Shown here: piece by piece, positions 21,272 to 39,811 of the stretch | Layout: each line of letters begins with the position of its first letter | How positions within the stretch are numbered: position 1 is the first letter of the stretch | Assembly: GCA_030068145.1 (NCBI GenBank) | Contig: JAPJBO010000848.1 | Location: 35,496 to 99,495, forward strand | Direction of reading: 5' to 3' | From: Diplonema papillatum | Lineage: Eukaryota; Euglenozoa; Diplonemea; Diplonemida; Diplonemidae | DNA length: 64,000 bases | Made by a program: the position numbers and the translations under genes | Notes under the pieces: model-generated | What the model saw: the letters and a program-made list of their open reading frames with translations, nothing else | Databases searched by the model: none | What the model was told of the DNA's origin: nothing

Positions 21272-23360
21272 ATTTCGGAGGTGAATTTCCCTTATATCCC
21301 ACCACTTCAAATTTTGTTCCCTTATATCCCAATGGGACAACAAATTTTGTTCCCTTATATCCCAATGGGATTACCTTGGGCAAGGCAATCCCATTGGGAT
21401 ATAAGGGAACAAAATTTGTTGGTTGGGATATAAGGGAACAAAATTTGTTGTCCCATTGGGATATAAGGGAACAAAATTTGTGGTCATGACAATTTTTGGG
21501 GGACCCCTTTAAAAAAATTTCCCGGGGGCCAAGGGACTATTCGGGGACGTTTGGTGCCGTTGAAACAAAAAAAAATCCAATTCTGAGGCTGCGTTTACCT
21601 CCAAAATGAGGTTTCAATTTCTCAAATTTTACTGCCACTTCGGCCCTTGTGGTCATGCGGCCAGAGGAAGAGGAAGCAACCGTCGTAACAAGATTGGCAG
21701 CAGGACCAGCACCAGCAATTTCAATCCTGGAAGCAGTCAGCACATGTTTAGCACTGCCCTACTTCGCATCCGGTTGCGCTGCAGCTTCTTGCATGTTGCG
21801 TGTTTTACGTTACGGATAAATTGGCCGATTTTTTCCATCTGCATGAGCCCCGCGTGCTCGTGCACCCGTATCCTTTTTTACACTCTGCTCAACGACGCCT
21901 TTTCTTTTCGGGAGGGCAAAGAGGGAAGGGAGGGGTAATATTGCATCGTCCTGCGTAAAGTCATCTGCACCATGATCGACGGAATTCGCTCTCTAAGTAC
22001 GGAGTCAAGTCTCGTCTGTATACGCGATGCGGTTTACCGAAGCCATCGAGCGCCACGGCCAGGGATGGATACGTTTACTCGCTGATCGATGCTACGGCAG
22101 TTCCGCAAACCCACTATGCAGCCTGAGTTCAGCCCCGCGCATCTACGCTCACAAGGCAACCCATGATCACTTCGGTGTGAGGGATCAGTCCTGACCGAGC
22201 CTAATGCCTGCCGGGCGCCTGCTCCGTTGCGGTGTTTGCTTTTCTGACCAATGCGTTCCACGTCTGAAGGGTCCTTGCGTTAAGTTCGCGCCTTCTGTGG
22301 GTATACAGACTTGATCACGACTTTTGGAAACGAAGCTTACTCTTGAGATCCGGTGTGGAGGGCCATTGTTACCTGACAAAACCCACTCATGCAGCCTGAG
22401 TTCAGCCCCGCGCATCTACGCTCACAAGGCAACCCGTGATCACTTCGGTGTGAGGGATCAGTCCTGACCGAGCCTATTGCCTGCCGGGCGCCTGCTCCGT
22501 TGCGGTGTTTTGAAAACTTGGTAACTTTGTGCTCAGCGGTCCTACGAATCATGTTCCACGTCCTGTGATTCGTACTTTCAAACTTAATCCATGAATCATG
22601 TTCTACCTCCTGTGATTCGTGTGGACTTTTAACAACCTTGTACCTTCCTACAGCAGGACAGGTTCTGCATCTGTTCATTGGGTAACTAATTTTGTTCCCG
22701 TTCTTCCCATTGAAAGAAACCAAGGACCTAGAAGACCCACCCTTCCTGTTGATCTTGCAGCACCAACCGCCAGGGCTTGGTCTGGTCAGGCAGTCCAGGC
22801 TGGTCGGACTCTGGGTCAGCCGGACTAGACTGGTCAGGCTCCAGCCTCCAGCCTGCCAAGCTTGTCGGACTGTCTGGTCTGTCCAGGCTGTCCGGGCTGT
22901 CTGGTCAGTCCGGGCTGGTCGGACTGACTGGTGGTCAGGCTGTCCAGGCTGTCTGGTTTGTCCAGGCTGGTCGGACTGTCTGGTCAGTCCAGGCTGTCTG
23001 GTCAGTCCGCGGTCTGGTCAGGCTGTCCAGGCTGTCCGGGCTGTCCAGGCTGTCCAGGCTGTCCAGGCTGTCTGGTCTGTCCAGGCTGGTCGGACTGACT
23101 GGTGGCCAGGTTCTGTGGTCAACAAATTTTGTTCCCTTATATCCCAATGGGACAACAAATTTTGTTCCCTTATATCCCAACCAACAAATTTTGTTCCCTT
23201 ATATCCCAATGGGACAACAAATTTTGTTCCCTTATATCCCAACCAACAAATTTTGTTCCCTTATATCCCAATGGGATTGCCTTGCCCAAGGCATTCCCGT
23301 TGGGATTTAAGGGAACAAAATTTCAAGTGTTGGGATATAAGGGAATTACACCTATTTCGG
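21272..23360. mobile_element. Foldback-type element 2 with long subrepeat termini
   Basis: The left end (21272-21482) and right end (23113-23360) are inverted copies. Both start, read inward, near AGGTG(A/T)A, then a TTCCCTTATATCCCA motif and AAATTTTGTTCCC, and both contain several direct copies of ACAAATTTTGTTCCCTTATA. Each end also folds on itself around a CCTTGGGCAAGG or CCTTGCCCAAGG centre. The interior holds a 150-bp duplication (about 22115-22260 and 22385-22515) and a GTCCAGGCTGTC minisatellite. No transposase was recognised, so it is probably non-autonomous. Confidence 0.65.
22770..23108. repeat. GTCCAGGCTG / GTCTGGTCA minisatellite inside element 2
   Basis: Degenerate 9-12 bp modules (CTGTCCAGG, CTGGTCGGACT, GTCTGGTC) fill about 340 bp up to the right terminal repeat. 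The open frames through it are repeat artefacts. Confidence 0.75.
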
Positions 23361-23956
23361 ACCCCAAAATTTTCCGCGCGCGCGCGCAAAAATAAAACTT
23401 TTCGAGAAAGAAAAACTTTTCTTGGCTAGGAAACCACAACGTCCCCGAAGAGGAGAAACGAAGATTCGGGTCCTCATGAGGACCAGGGGGGCGCCAAAAG
23501 ACAGACAAATCCAAAAAACACCTTTCACGTGCGCCGTCGTTCACAGAAATGTTCTTCTTAGTACAAATTGTGCCAAATGACAAGAATACTCGGATTGGCC
23601 GCACCAGTTCGACCGAGGCCAGAAGAAAAAGACGCACGGTCTACTCTTTTTGTTGAGCGCTACCCCCAGATTTACCTGCGATTTGCGACCTGGACTTTTT
23701 AGAGTGCAAGTTCCCTTGGAGATTCGGGGTTTTAAAGTCTTCGGGTGACCATTGTCGAAGGTTCCTTTAAAGAAAAAAATGTGCGTATCGGATCTGCGGT
23801 AGCGGCAGCCCGTGTGCTTGTGCGTGTGTCTTTGTTGCCTATTGACTTTTCGTTGCGACGTTACGACTGGCGGTATTCTCGAGTATCGTCCACAAAAGCA
23901 GGTCTGCTTGACACGGTATCAAGAAGAAGAAGAAGAAGAAAAAGAAAATGGCCGTT

Positions 23957-24216
23957 CCTGGTCCAGGAACGTGACGGTCAACCCCAGCTTGCAAAGCTTG
24001 AGTCGGAGGCAGCACAGTGCCACAACCCCCTGCGGCTGACCGTCTCGACGAGCTTGTGTTCAGCGCGAGCGCCAAGCCCCAAGGTGCGCCAAGCCTTGAT
24101 GCTTTAGTCTGGGAAATCGGTAGCCACTTGACCCGTAGGCCCGTGGCTCTGCAGTACCGCCGAACACGTGAAGCTTGGCTCCCGTGTAGCAGGCTTTCCC
24201 TGGTACCTACCTGCTT
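23957..24216 (-). repeat. Dispersed repeat family A, copy 3
   Basis: Inverted relative to copies 1 and 4. The GAA-rich tract at 23925-23948 is the complement of their CTT tail, again next to the TCCTGGTCCAGGA palindrome. It lacks the 12-bp GGGCAGAGCGGA segment of copy 1. Confidence 0.75.
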
Positions 24217-25603
24217 GACACGGGGTCAAGAAAAAAGGAAAAGGCAGGAAATTGCCCTCGAAGACCCAGCTGCGCACAAAGAAATGCGCAGGTAAAAGAT
24301 AGGTCCGAGCTGTAGCTTTTTTTCGGCAGGTCGAAGAAGCCCGTGCTTCCGCTCTGCTGTCGTCTCCGGGACCGTTGTGTTAGGTGTGCGCGTTTGGTTG
24401 ACTCTCCGGCTCCTTCGTTCTGCTTGACCGGGGCGCTGCACGGTAATGCGTTGTATAGGCTAGAGTGAACTTTTCTCGTGGTTTCGGTCCTTTAACCCTT
24501 TACGGACGGGGGACAGATAGTTACGTCGAAAAAGCGAGAACCCAAGCTGGAGTTCGGACACCGGGCATCCAGTGTCAGAACTCCAGAGGAAAGACTGTGA
24601 CTTTGTTTGACTGTGCCGGAGGAGGACTAGCCTGCTAGTGAATGATAGTGGGTGAATACGATCGTTAGGCTAATCTTCTCCCACATACGCTGCCAGCGTT
24701 CTTCTTTCGTGTTTACAATGCATTGTTACTACGTTGGAGACATGTGTTGCGAAACCTTCAAAATGAGAGACCGAGTGCTCCTTAGAGCCGTAAAACTCTC
24801 GAGTTTGACCCATAGATTCCCCAGAAGGCACCCCCCCTCGGTCCGTAAAGGGTTAACCAGTAAACAGTAGCTTCTTCACAGGATCTTCTGTCCGCACGCA
24901 GAGAGAGAAAGGGATCAAAGACCTTCGCAAACGAAGGAAAATAAGTTCTGGACGAACGATCAATCACCGAAGGGCGGACTGCGTGCGCAGGGGGGTGGAC
25001 CTGCTGGTCGAGTACGAACGCACGAAAGACCGCAGGGAGCAACCAACAACCCCTCCCGAAAGATGTGGACTGTTCAAACGGTTACACATGTCCCATCATG
25101 GCAGGGTGTAACTTCGGGGTTTTGTATCTTCTTCGGCACATGCAGTGCAGTCTAGTGGTCTAGCTGGTTTTGCCGTTTTTACTTTGCTTGTTAGCAAGCA
25201 CAGCGAGTCGGCAAAGTTTGAGGACAGCAACGCGGTCGGTTCAAATCAGCCGGAGGTAAGCAGTTCAAAGAACGAGAGAGAGAGAGAGGGATAAAGAACT
25301 TCGACGGAAATGTACCGAAGGGCGAACGTGGCATGTGTGGGCCTGCCGGGTCAAGTGCGAAACACACAAAAGACCGCAGGAGCAACCCAGCAGCGCTCCC
25401 CCCCCAAAAAAAAACTGTACGGTTCGGGTAATTCTGCAGGCGCATGTCCTATCACGGCATGGAAGAACGTCGGGGCTTGTATCTGCGCACGGTTGAATTC
25501 GCCGGTTTTCCTACATATCAGATATCTTGACAACAAGCACAGTCGAGTCGGCAGAGCTTGAGGGCAGCGCAGCCAGTCCAAATAAGCCCGAGGATAGCAG
25601 TTT

Positions 25604-25807
<204 letters not shown>

Positions 25808-25994
25808 AGAAAGGAGAACAGAGCATCTAGTTGGTTTCGGAAGGTAGGTGCGAAACTAGCTGCCATCCCATCGCGAATATAGGAACCGGGGTCTTCCCGC
25901 ACTATCTGTGACCTCATATCGTTATCTTCGCCGTTTCCGCCAACGCGGCCTTTCCGAGAGGAGCCATCCCAGGGCCTCTCCCCCCCACCTGCAG

Positions 25995-26277
25995 GTGTTC
26001 TCGTCCACTCCGGAACGCGGACGGGCCGGCGCCGGCGCCGGCCCCACCAATTACGCCGACACCAGCAAGGAAGGCATCAGCGCCGATAAAGCGAAGACGA
26101 GAGACGAGACCACTCAACGGACGAAGAAGTGCCCCAGCGCCGCCCGTAAAAGCGGGGCAAAGGCCGCAAGCATGCAAACCGGCAAGGAAGGGAAGAGTCG
26201 CTAAGCGACCGCGCGAAGACGATGATTCGAATGAGTGCAAACGCCAGAAGCACGACACGGTACGATCGAAGAGGTAG
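25995..26277 (+). CDS. Possible terminal exon of a basic, nuclear-type protein
   Basis: After a good plus-strand acceptor (CCCCCCCACCTGCAG), one frame stays open for 94 codons to TAG. The product is Pro/Ala-rich then very basic: PAPAPAPPITPTPARKAS, IKRRRETRPLNGRRSAP, VAKRPREDDDSNECKRQKHD. The last part looks like a bipartite nuclear localisation signal followed by an acidic patch. A GTACGA donor at 26260 is an alternative end. Upstream exons were not identified and no family was recognised. Confidence 0.4.
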
Positions 26278-26336
26278 TCATCCAGTGGCTAACCTGTGCA
26301 ATGCAGACTATCGCCACAGATTCTTTGCATTTTTTT

Positions 26337-26599
26337 CTAACCCAAAACTAATACCGACCATCGCAGTCTAACACAGTCTATCAGCAGGAGGTGGCGGTAG
26401 TGGTGCTTGTCGTTCTCCCTGTAGTACCCGAAAGCGCCCGGCGGCAGCCTCTCCACGGGCCGAGACGCGTCGGGGGCCGCAGAAAACAACGCGCGAGGCG
26501 CCCGCAGCTCGGTTCGGTTGTGAATCGTCACCAGCCCCGACTCGTCGACACTCGCACCCGACGGGAACACCATGTCGTCGTCCCTGCTGGGCAGCTGGA
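26337..26599 (-). CDS. Possible terminal exon of an unidentified minus-strand gene
   Basis: The minus strand after GTTTCGCAG encodes 86 residues to a TAG: QLPSRDDDMVFPSGASVDES, LVTIHNRTELRAPRALF, PPGAFGYYRENDKHHYRHL. Third positions are strongly G/C-biased (GAC, GTG, TTC, CTG, TAC), which supports real coding. I recognise no domain. The acceptor lies in a 29-bp tandem duplication (26591-26648) that repeats the CAG, so two acceptors 29 nt apart compete. The exon faces the plus-strand exon ending at 26277. Confidence 0.5.
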
Positions 26600-28162
26600 C
26601 TGCGAAACACGCAGGTTTCGCAGCTGGACTGCGAAACACGCAGGTTTCGTTGCCTAACTACATCTTGTCTCTCTGAAGGTATCCACTCGACGTTCCTGGA
26701 CGCACCGAAGGTGGTCAAACAAGTTTGAAGTACTTCCTGGTACCAACACACCCCCTTTTTCCCGTCTTGCCGGCTCCACCCCCAGCAAGCGACAAACAAA
26801 CGTCTGTAGACGTTTTCGAAAAATTGAAGAAGAAAAACAACAAACAAAAAAAAACAAGATCGACACCCCCCGACCCACAGTAGTAATCACTGCTAAACTA
26901 ACTAACTCCTAAAAAAAAAAAAAAAAAAAGATCTAGCAGCACCGCAGGACTTTCGGCCACGTGTATGCGATGTTCCACACACGCGTAAGCTGCTGGAGCA
27001 ATTCCACAAGAAAAAAACATCCCGCAAGTGCCGTCGTAACTCGGCACGCTGAACTGGGAAATGAGGGTGGGGGGTGGTAGGGGGGGACAAGGCGTTGCAC
27101 GCGGGAGAGAAATCTTTCGGAGCTCCTGCTTCGGGCCTCGACGCCTGGCCTTTGTACAGTTCATATTTGCGCGGTACTATTTTTTTGTATGAGCACCCGC
27201 TTTGTAGGAAATGCTTGAGGAGACTGCCAGTTGCGGCAGATCAAAGGAGGTAAATGTGCTGTAGCCCACACGAAACACAGGTACATCTCGGTTCAGTGGC
27301 GGGCGTAAGCGTTCAACAAAAAAAGACCCACTTTGTAGTTGTATTGTTTTCTCCCCCCCTAGCCTCCTTCGAAATGAGCACAAGGCAGTCCCTCGAGTAT
27401 TTTGTGTGCTACCGTCGATCCCGAGGGACGATCAGTTTTTTTTTTTTTTTTTTTCGTTCTAGTTGAGTCGCCGCTCAGTCGGTTGACAAGAAAGAGAACA
27501 GATCGAGCTGCTGACTCCGACCAAAGCGTTTTGCGTGCTTGCGGTTGGCCATCGTGCTCTTGAGCGAACCATCTCTCTTGCTTCCTCTTCTTGGGGCGCG
27601 ACGTACCTCAGCCAGTCCATCCCCTCCCTGATAGACCGTGATAGCCTGGGTGGTTAGGATTGGAATGCAAAGAATCTGAGGCGACGACCTGCATTAGTCG
27701 CTAGGCGACTACCTCTTCGATTGTCGGGATTGGTTTGGGTTAGAATGCAAAGAATCTGCATCACCGTGATAGACTGCAGAATGCAGCGCCAGGCAATTCT
27801 ATGCAGCTCTAGGGGATGCTGATAGACCGCGGTGGACCGTGATTCGCTGTGATGAGCAGCGGCAGGCCACTCGATGCAGTTCCAGGAAATGTAGGGATGG
27901 GATCGGCTCATAACGTACCAGAAGAATTCTAGTTTTCCACTGCGCAGGTTTCTTCCTCCTCGGATCTGTGCTTTTGTGGTGCCTCTCTCTGTATTTCTCT
28001 CTCTCTCTCTGTCTCTTTCCTGTAATAGCTTTCTCGGCTACGCTCTCGCCCCGAAGCCGAGCCTCGCAAAAACTGCATTCTTGTTGAAAAGTGAGTCGGC
28101 GTGTCGTGGCGCCGAGAAGGAAAAGGCAAGTCGGGCACTCGCCCCCTCCCCCCCCAACAAAG
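26600..28162. other. Non-coding stretch with family C copy
   Basis: Homopolymer A near 26915, family C on the minus strand (27180-27400), poly-T near 27437, and short GATAGACCG/GTGATAG motifs (27635-27850). A 39-nt minus-strand open segment near 27613-27651 followed by GTACGT could be a small exon, but I cannot place it. Confidence 0.45.
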
Positions 28163-28295
28163 GGAGGCCTCGAGAGGCGAGCGTTTGATATGAAGGAAAG
28201 GCTTGCGTTAAATGCACGCCAGGCGTTGGTTCGCCTGGATCATGCTCACGAGCTGCGCGTTCGTATCAACCGAAACACCAAGTCCGTGGCCTGTG
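28163..28295 (+). CDS. Possible internal exon of a plus-strand gene
   Basis: Between a C-rich AACAAAG acceptor and a GTACGT donor, one frame reads ERRAFDMKERLALNARQ, ALVRLDHAHELRVRIN, RNTKSVAC. The amphipathic, Arg/Leu-rich sequence looks coding. No neighbour exon could be joined with confidence; the plus-strand exon at 29849 is the nearest candidate. No family is recognised. Confidence 0.3.
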
Positions 28296-28767
28296 GGTAC
28301 GTGTGTTTGTGGTATGGACCCGATTTTAGCGTCTATCGTGGTTTAGAGCAGGGGACTTTAGCACTTTGTCTGACCGAGCCAAAAAGTCGGTTTCAGCCAA
28401 AACCCCGGTTTTGGGGCACTGCGGTGCCTGTGGGTGTCTGAGTGCCTGGAACTGTCGCCCCGCGAAGGGACCGGAGGGGGGTAGTAAGATATAGGCTTGC
28501 GGTGGCGGTGCACGTCTATCAAACTACGGAGATGTTGAGTGAAAAGCTTCGAAGTTAGCAGCGACACACCGTGACGCGCCACGTAACTGCAGCACTGTAC
28601 AGTAGAGGTACAGTACTGCCGGGGCCACTTTTTCGAATCGAATTTTGTTTTTTATTTTTTTTATACCCCGAACTGACTTGTTCCCGGATTAGGATGACAC
28701 ATACTACTACTACTACTGAAACCCCGAAGTCGGGTGTCATGGGGGGGGCCTTCACGTGGCGACGCTG

Positions 28768-28841
28768 TCACTGCACCTTAATTGAGTCGCGGTCACCGAT
28801 CCCCATCATGTACTTGATGCGACGCAGAACCAGTGCCGACA
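28768..28841 (-). CDS. Possible terminal exon, SALVLRRIKYMMGIGDRDSI
   Basis: The minus strand after CTTCATAG encodes 23 residues and a TGA. The peptide has the hydrophobic then basic character of the last helix of ketopantoate reductase, and it lies downstream of the PanB-PanE gene on the same strand. An intermediate exon carrying the usual LGxPTPxN motif was not found, so the link is conjectural. Confidence 0.2.
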
Positions 28842-28860
28842 CTATGAAGAGAAGAGAAAA

Positions 28861-29735
<875 letters not shown>

Positions 29736-31037
29736 TACAGTCTCACTGCGGGAATGCTGCTGCGCAGTCGTCAAGCCACCCAAGAACCAGGTGGTTGGGG
29801 GGGGTGTCGTTGGACGGGAAGAAAAAAAAAAAAAAAAAAAACAAGCAAATGGCGTCCCCGTTTCTCCGTACGTCGTCGACAGGGTTCGTGAACTTCGCGG
29901 TACCGGCCGATATTAGGCCTTTGTTTGCTGACATTGTGGGACCCACGTTCAGCAGGAGGAATGTGAAGCTGACCGAGGCTTCTGGTTGGGCCATGCACTT
30001 TTTCAGTGCCGCAGAAGGTGCGAGTGCCCAGGTGTTGCGTGCGCAGGAGGTCCTGTACGACATGCTCGAGCTTGACGAGGGTGACGAATTGCGCGCGAGG
30101 GTGAAGGCATGGGAGCCGTGGAAGTTGGCCATGGTCCTGGCGGAGGCGGCAGTCGTCAACAAGGGCCTGTTTCGTCGGGTCATGAAGGCCCGGGGTTTGT
30201 GGAAAGAAGGCGCCCCCGCCATTCCGACAGTGGGAGCTACGGAGTCCGATGGCGGAGCAGTGACCCCGCCCCAGTTGCCGGAGGAGGAAGCTGACGGATC
30301 GGTCGCGGATCTACGGAAGGAGGTCGCTTCGTTGGCGGCGACTGTCAGGCAGCTGACGGAGCTGGTAGCCAGTGGGGAGAGGCCAGCGGGTCCGTCTTCT
30401 GTCGACGGCAGGGAGCTTGTCGAGGTGGCGGTTCCCCCCCCCGCGTTGAAGTTCGCCGCGGAGGCAACGGACGTGTTCGCGTGGCGGGACGCGATGAGGG
30501 ACGACGCGGAGGGTCTGGTGGAAAGTGACCTTGTCCAGACAAGCTTATTTCCGTAAGTCCCCTGGACGGGTATTTTCATCTTGCCCCTACGCAATGTAAG
30601 TGATAGGTTTACCCTGGATGGTTTGATTCCTCTTCGTTCTTTCTTGCAGTCATGTCATCAAGAAGTATCCCGCAGACTTTACGTCAGCGAACACAAAAGG
30701 CGCAGACAGACCAGTAAGCAGAATTCTTACAGTCTCACTGCGGGAATGCTGCTGCGCAGTCGTCAAGCCACCCAAGAACCAGGTGGTTGGGGGGGGTGTC
30801 GTTGGACGGGAAGAAACCCACCCTCCCTTCCCCCTGTGACCTTGTCCAGACAAGCTTATTTCCGTAAGTCCCCTGGACGGGTATTTTCATCTTGCCCCTA
30901 CGCAATGTAAGTGATAGGTTTACCCTGGATGGTTTGATTCCTCTTCGTTCTTTCTTGCAGTCATGTCATCAAGAAGTATCCCGCAGACTTTACGTCAGCG
31001 AACACAAAAGGCGCAGACAGACCAGTAAGCAGAATTC
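29736..31037 (+). repeat. Tandem duplication of the plus-strand gene; second copy internally deleted
   Basis: Segment R1 (29736-29825, ACAGTCTCACTGCGGGAATG onwards) recurs at 30729-30825. Segment R2 (about 30529-30728: end of exon 1, intron, exon 2) recurs at 30837-31037. The order is R1, exon 1, R2, R1', R2', so the second copy lacks about 700 bp of exon 1. The R2/TAC and TAC/R1 borders match, suggesting a tandem array whose junctions seeded the TAC growth. Confidence 0.8.
29849..30713 (+). CDS. Unidentified protein gene between TAC arrays (two exons seen, 3' end open)
   Basis: Exon 1 (29849-30552) starts MASPFLRTSSTGFVNFAVP and encodes 234 residues with coding-like composition: a helical first half (ASAQVLRAQEVLYDMLELDE), a Pro/Glu-rich linker, a short coiled coil (DLRKEVASLAATVRQLTELV), then an acidic segment. 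A GTAAGT donor and TTCTTGCAG acceptor join it to exon 2 (30650-30713), continuing HVIKKYPADFTSANTKGADR, with a GTAAGC donor at 30714. Further exons are not seen. Both donors are of GTAAGY type, unlike the GTAYGC donors of the minus-strand genes. No family is recognised. It could be a host gene or the first frame of an element bounded by the duplications described next. Confidence 0.6.
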
Positions 31038-31453
<416 letters not shown>

Positions 31454-31902
31454 GAAAACCCGAAACCGGAAAACCCCGGTTTCTCGGGTTTCTGAAGTCC
31501 CCTGGTTAAGAGGTATGGTGGTTTAGGCTTTCCGGTTGACCATTGAGGCTGATTTGGGTAGTGAAGGGTACAGACACTTGCACACTTTAACTACGGCTAG
31601 CCAATTTTCCCGTGATGCTTTTCTTCACAGGAGAGAGACCTGGCACTAAACCAGCCGGTGATCTCAAAACTGGTGATTGGCGGACACACTACGTCCCCTG
31701 GCACTAAAACGGCTGTTGATCTTGGAATCAGTCTTATCCGGTTAGCGTCTTATACACGACAGAAAGAATCGCGCACCTTCATGGATAGTAGCAGATTCGC
31801 TTACATGTGTACAACGGGTATCTCCCGACGTTTGCTAACTTTTCGCGCTAGAACAGGTGTGTGTTCGAGAGTAGTCGTATAGGTATTGTCGTGTACACGA
31901 CA

Positions 31903-32162
31903 GAAAGAATCGTGCACCTTCACGGACGATGGCACCGTTGACGTCGATTTCTGTCTGGACGCCGCACAGGACGTCGCAGAGCATCGACGATTGGTTGGCG
32001 GCCGTGTTGCGGGCGACCGCGAGGGCCGTCTCTATGGGGTTCGAGAACGGCAGCTTGACGCGCTTCCGGCTGGCCACGTTGGCCGCCTCGGCGACCGTCT
32101 TTTCGAGCAGGTCGCGGCACACGGCGTTCTCGGCGAGGACGCCGTTCTTGACCCGGAACAGG
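31903..32162 (-). pseudogene. Partial duplicate of the PanE exon
   Basis: The minus strand repeats the second half of PanE exon 3, from FRVKNGVLAENAVCRDLLEK to NGAIVREG, including the donor and 20 bp of intron. It has a 3-nt deletion (one Ile codon before NGA) and a Tyr/Cys-type change near the end (LCGVQ for LRGVQ). It is cut at 32162 within the exon and has no acceptor. The frame is otherwise intact. A tiny third piece (about 31760-31785) repeats only the donor region. Confidence 0.8.
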
Positions 32163-32421
32163 ATCTCGAAGTTAGTCTTATTGAGTAAGCGTGTTAGACA
32201 CGACAGAAAGTATCGCGCACTGCGATTGCATTCAAGATGATGATGAGCAGACACATAATGCTATACGAGTCATACTCCCACGTTCGCTAACCTTTGGCAC
32301 TAACCTTGTTTTCTCGAGAGTGGTCGGTATGGGGATATTGGTAGCGCCATATTATGGCATATACATGTAGTAGTAGTAGTAGTAGTTGTCGGCATATACA
32401 TGAAAGAAAAGAATCACGCAC

Positions 32422-38074
<5,653 letters not shown>

Positions 38075-38284
38075 TTCTCTGCCGTTTTCTCTCCCCCCTC
38101 CTGTAAATCATAGATGACAAATCAGTGCGGTCGCAAATATGTGCCCACCTCTGAGGTTGCAAACGCAGCAGACAGGTTCACTTGATCGTGCTAGAGTCGC
38201 TTACACTTTCAGTGTGTCCTAAAGCTACCGCTGTTTGACTTCCACTACCTGTAAAGCTGCTGCTCTGAAGAAAAGACATGTCAG

Positions 38285-38995
38285 TTGCGGTCTAGCGAGT
38301 CGCGGTCACAAGTAAGGCGGGCGAAAACATCGGCACCGTCAGCGGTTGCACACTCCTCCACCCCCTTCCCCTCCGCACTCGACGCTCGGGCGCACGACGC
38401 CGCCGCCGCTGGCCGGCCGCTGCTTCTCGGCCATTTCGCGGATCGCCGACTGCTTGCAGCTGGGCTTCGCACCCCGCGCCGGATGCCGGTGATCATTTCT
38501 CTGCCGTTTTCTCTCCCCCCTCCTGTAAATTATAGAAGACAAATCAGTGCGGTCGCAAATATGTGCCCGCCTCTGAGGAACGCAGCAGACAGGTTCACTT
38601 GATCGTGCGAGAGTCGCTTAGCTAGAGTCGCTAGCTAGAGTCGCTAACACTTTCAGTGTGTGTCCTAAAGCTACCGCTGTTTGACTTCCACTACCTGTAA
38701 AGCTGCTGCTCTGAAGAAAAGACATGTCAGTTGCGGTCTAGCGAGTCGCAGTCACAAGTAAGGCGGGCGAAAACGCCGGCGCCGTCAGCGGTTGCACACT
38801 CGTCCACCCCCTTCCCCTCCGCACTCGACGCTCGGGCGCACGACGCTGCCGCTGGCCGGCCGCTGCTTCCCGGCCATTTCGCGGATCGCCGACTGCTTGC
38901 ACTGCTCCCAGGCTGGGCTTCGCACCCCGCGCCGGATGCCGGTGATCATTTCTCTGCCGTTTTCTCTCCTGCCCCTCCTGTAAATAATAGACTAC
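38285..38995 (-). pseudogene. Two tandem copies of the panB leader and first codons
   Basis: A unit of about 430 bp, running from upstream of the gene through the ATG (MITGIRRGVRSPA) to the codons for PAFSPA, is present three times: in the real gene (to 38300), at about 38310-38740 and at about 38750-38995. Copy 2 has lost 11 bp after CTGCTTGCA and is frameshifted; copy 3 keeps the frame but has lost a codon. Both stop at the same point (TTTCGCC(C)GCC) and continue into CTTACTTGTGAC. They lie upstream of the gene, where they could act as extra promoters or first exons. Confidence 0.75.
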
Positions 38996-39110
38996 TGGAG
39001 CACAGGAGAATCCGTCTCGGGAGAAGGCTCCTACAACCGTGTCTGAACAAAGAAGTTGAAAAACTCAAGGCGCCCGCCCTTCAACAAGCAGTACTGTAAA
39101 GCTCGTCCTA

Positions 39111-39811
39111 CAGGGGGGGGGGGCTAAATACAATTGTGCACAATTGTATTCCAAAGCACGCACGCCAATCCCTGCCCCGGCAGAACTTGACAGTTGTTGA
39201 ATAGAACTGTCTTGGAATACAATTGTTTCTACAGAAGTCGCCTTGTCACGCGGCCAAGACGGAGACAGTCCGGCCAAGCTGCACGAGCCGATTCGTCTAA
39301 GGGCGCCCACCAAAGCGCCACCTACAAACGCTCCGTCGACGAATGCGCCACCTTCCAAAATCACTCTACTTCTCCACTGATTTTGCGCAATCTTCTACGG
39401 CCGGCAGGCCGCAGCAGTAGATCTCGAGATAGTCGGCGACGCCACAGCACTGGGCGTCGCCCTTTGCCACCGCCGACCACTTACGACAAACCACGTCCCT
39501 GCCGGGTCATCACGCTACTTAGTACGCTTGCGCAGTGACTCGTAATAGCCTACAAAGGTTTCACAACAGTCACTGACAACTTGACAAACGTGACCACCGA
39601 TCTCCAGTCTACCGGAGTCCAGACCTGTTGTGGAGGGTCGACGATTAGAAACCGTGTGCACAATTGTATTCCAAGGCAACTGCACCAAAACCAACTGTGT
39701 TCCAACACAATTCTATTCAGCTGGACGGACTCTGAAACCGGCCAAAAAAAAGACAATTGTATTCAAAGGACACAATTGTATTCCAAGACAATTGTATTTA
39801 GCCCCCCCCTG
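39111..39811. mobile_element. 701-bp TIR element with TA target duplication
   Basis: The left end CAGGGGGGGG..GGCTAAATACAATTGT and right end ACAATTGTATTTAGCCCCCCCCTG are inverted repeats, flanked by TA on both sides (39109-39110 and 39812-39813). Further ACAATTGTATTCCAA motifs occur inside both ends, so it folds back. Ends in CAGGG with a TA duplication are seen in several DNA-transposon-derived MITEs. No coding capacity is seen, so it is non-autonomous. It sits between pieces of duplicated panB DNA. Confidence 0.75.

Noticed and set aside
21627-21724. Minus-strand exon (IEIAGAGPAANLVTTVASSS) with GTAAAC donor
   Set aside because: Codons are A/T-ending unlike real exons here, and it lies inside a non-autonomous foldback element.
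24270-24428. Minus-strand exon (STKRAHLTQRSRRRQQSG) ending at GTGCGC
   Set aside because: No neighbouring exon, no family, and it borders a dispersed repeat; could be chance.
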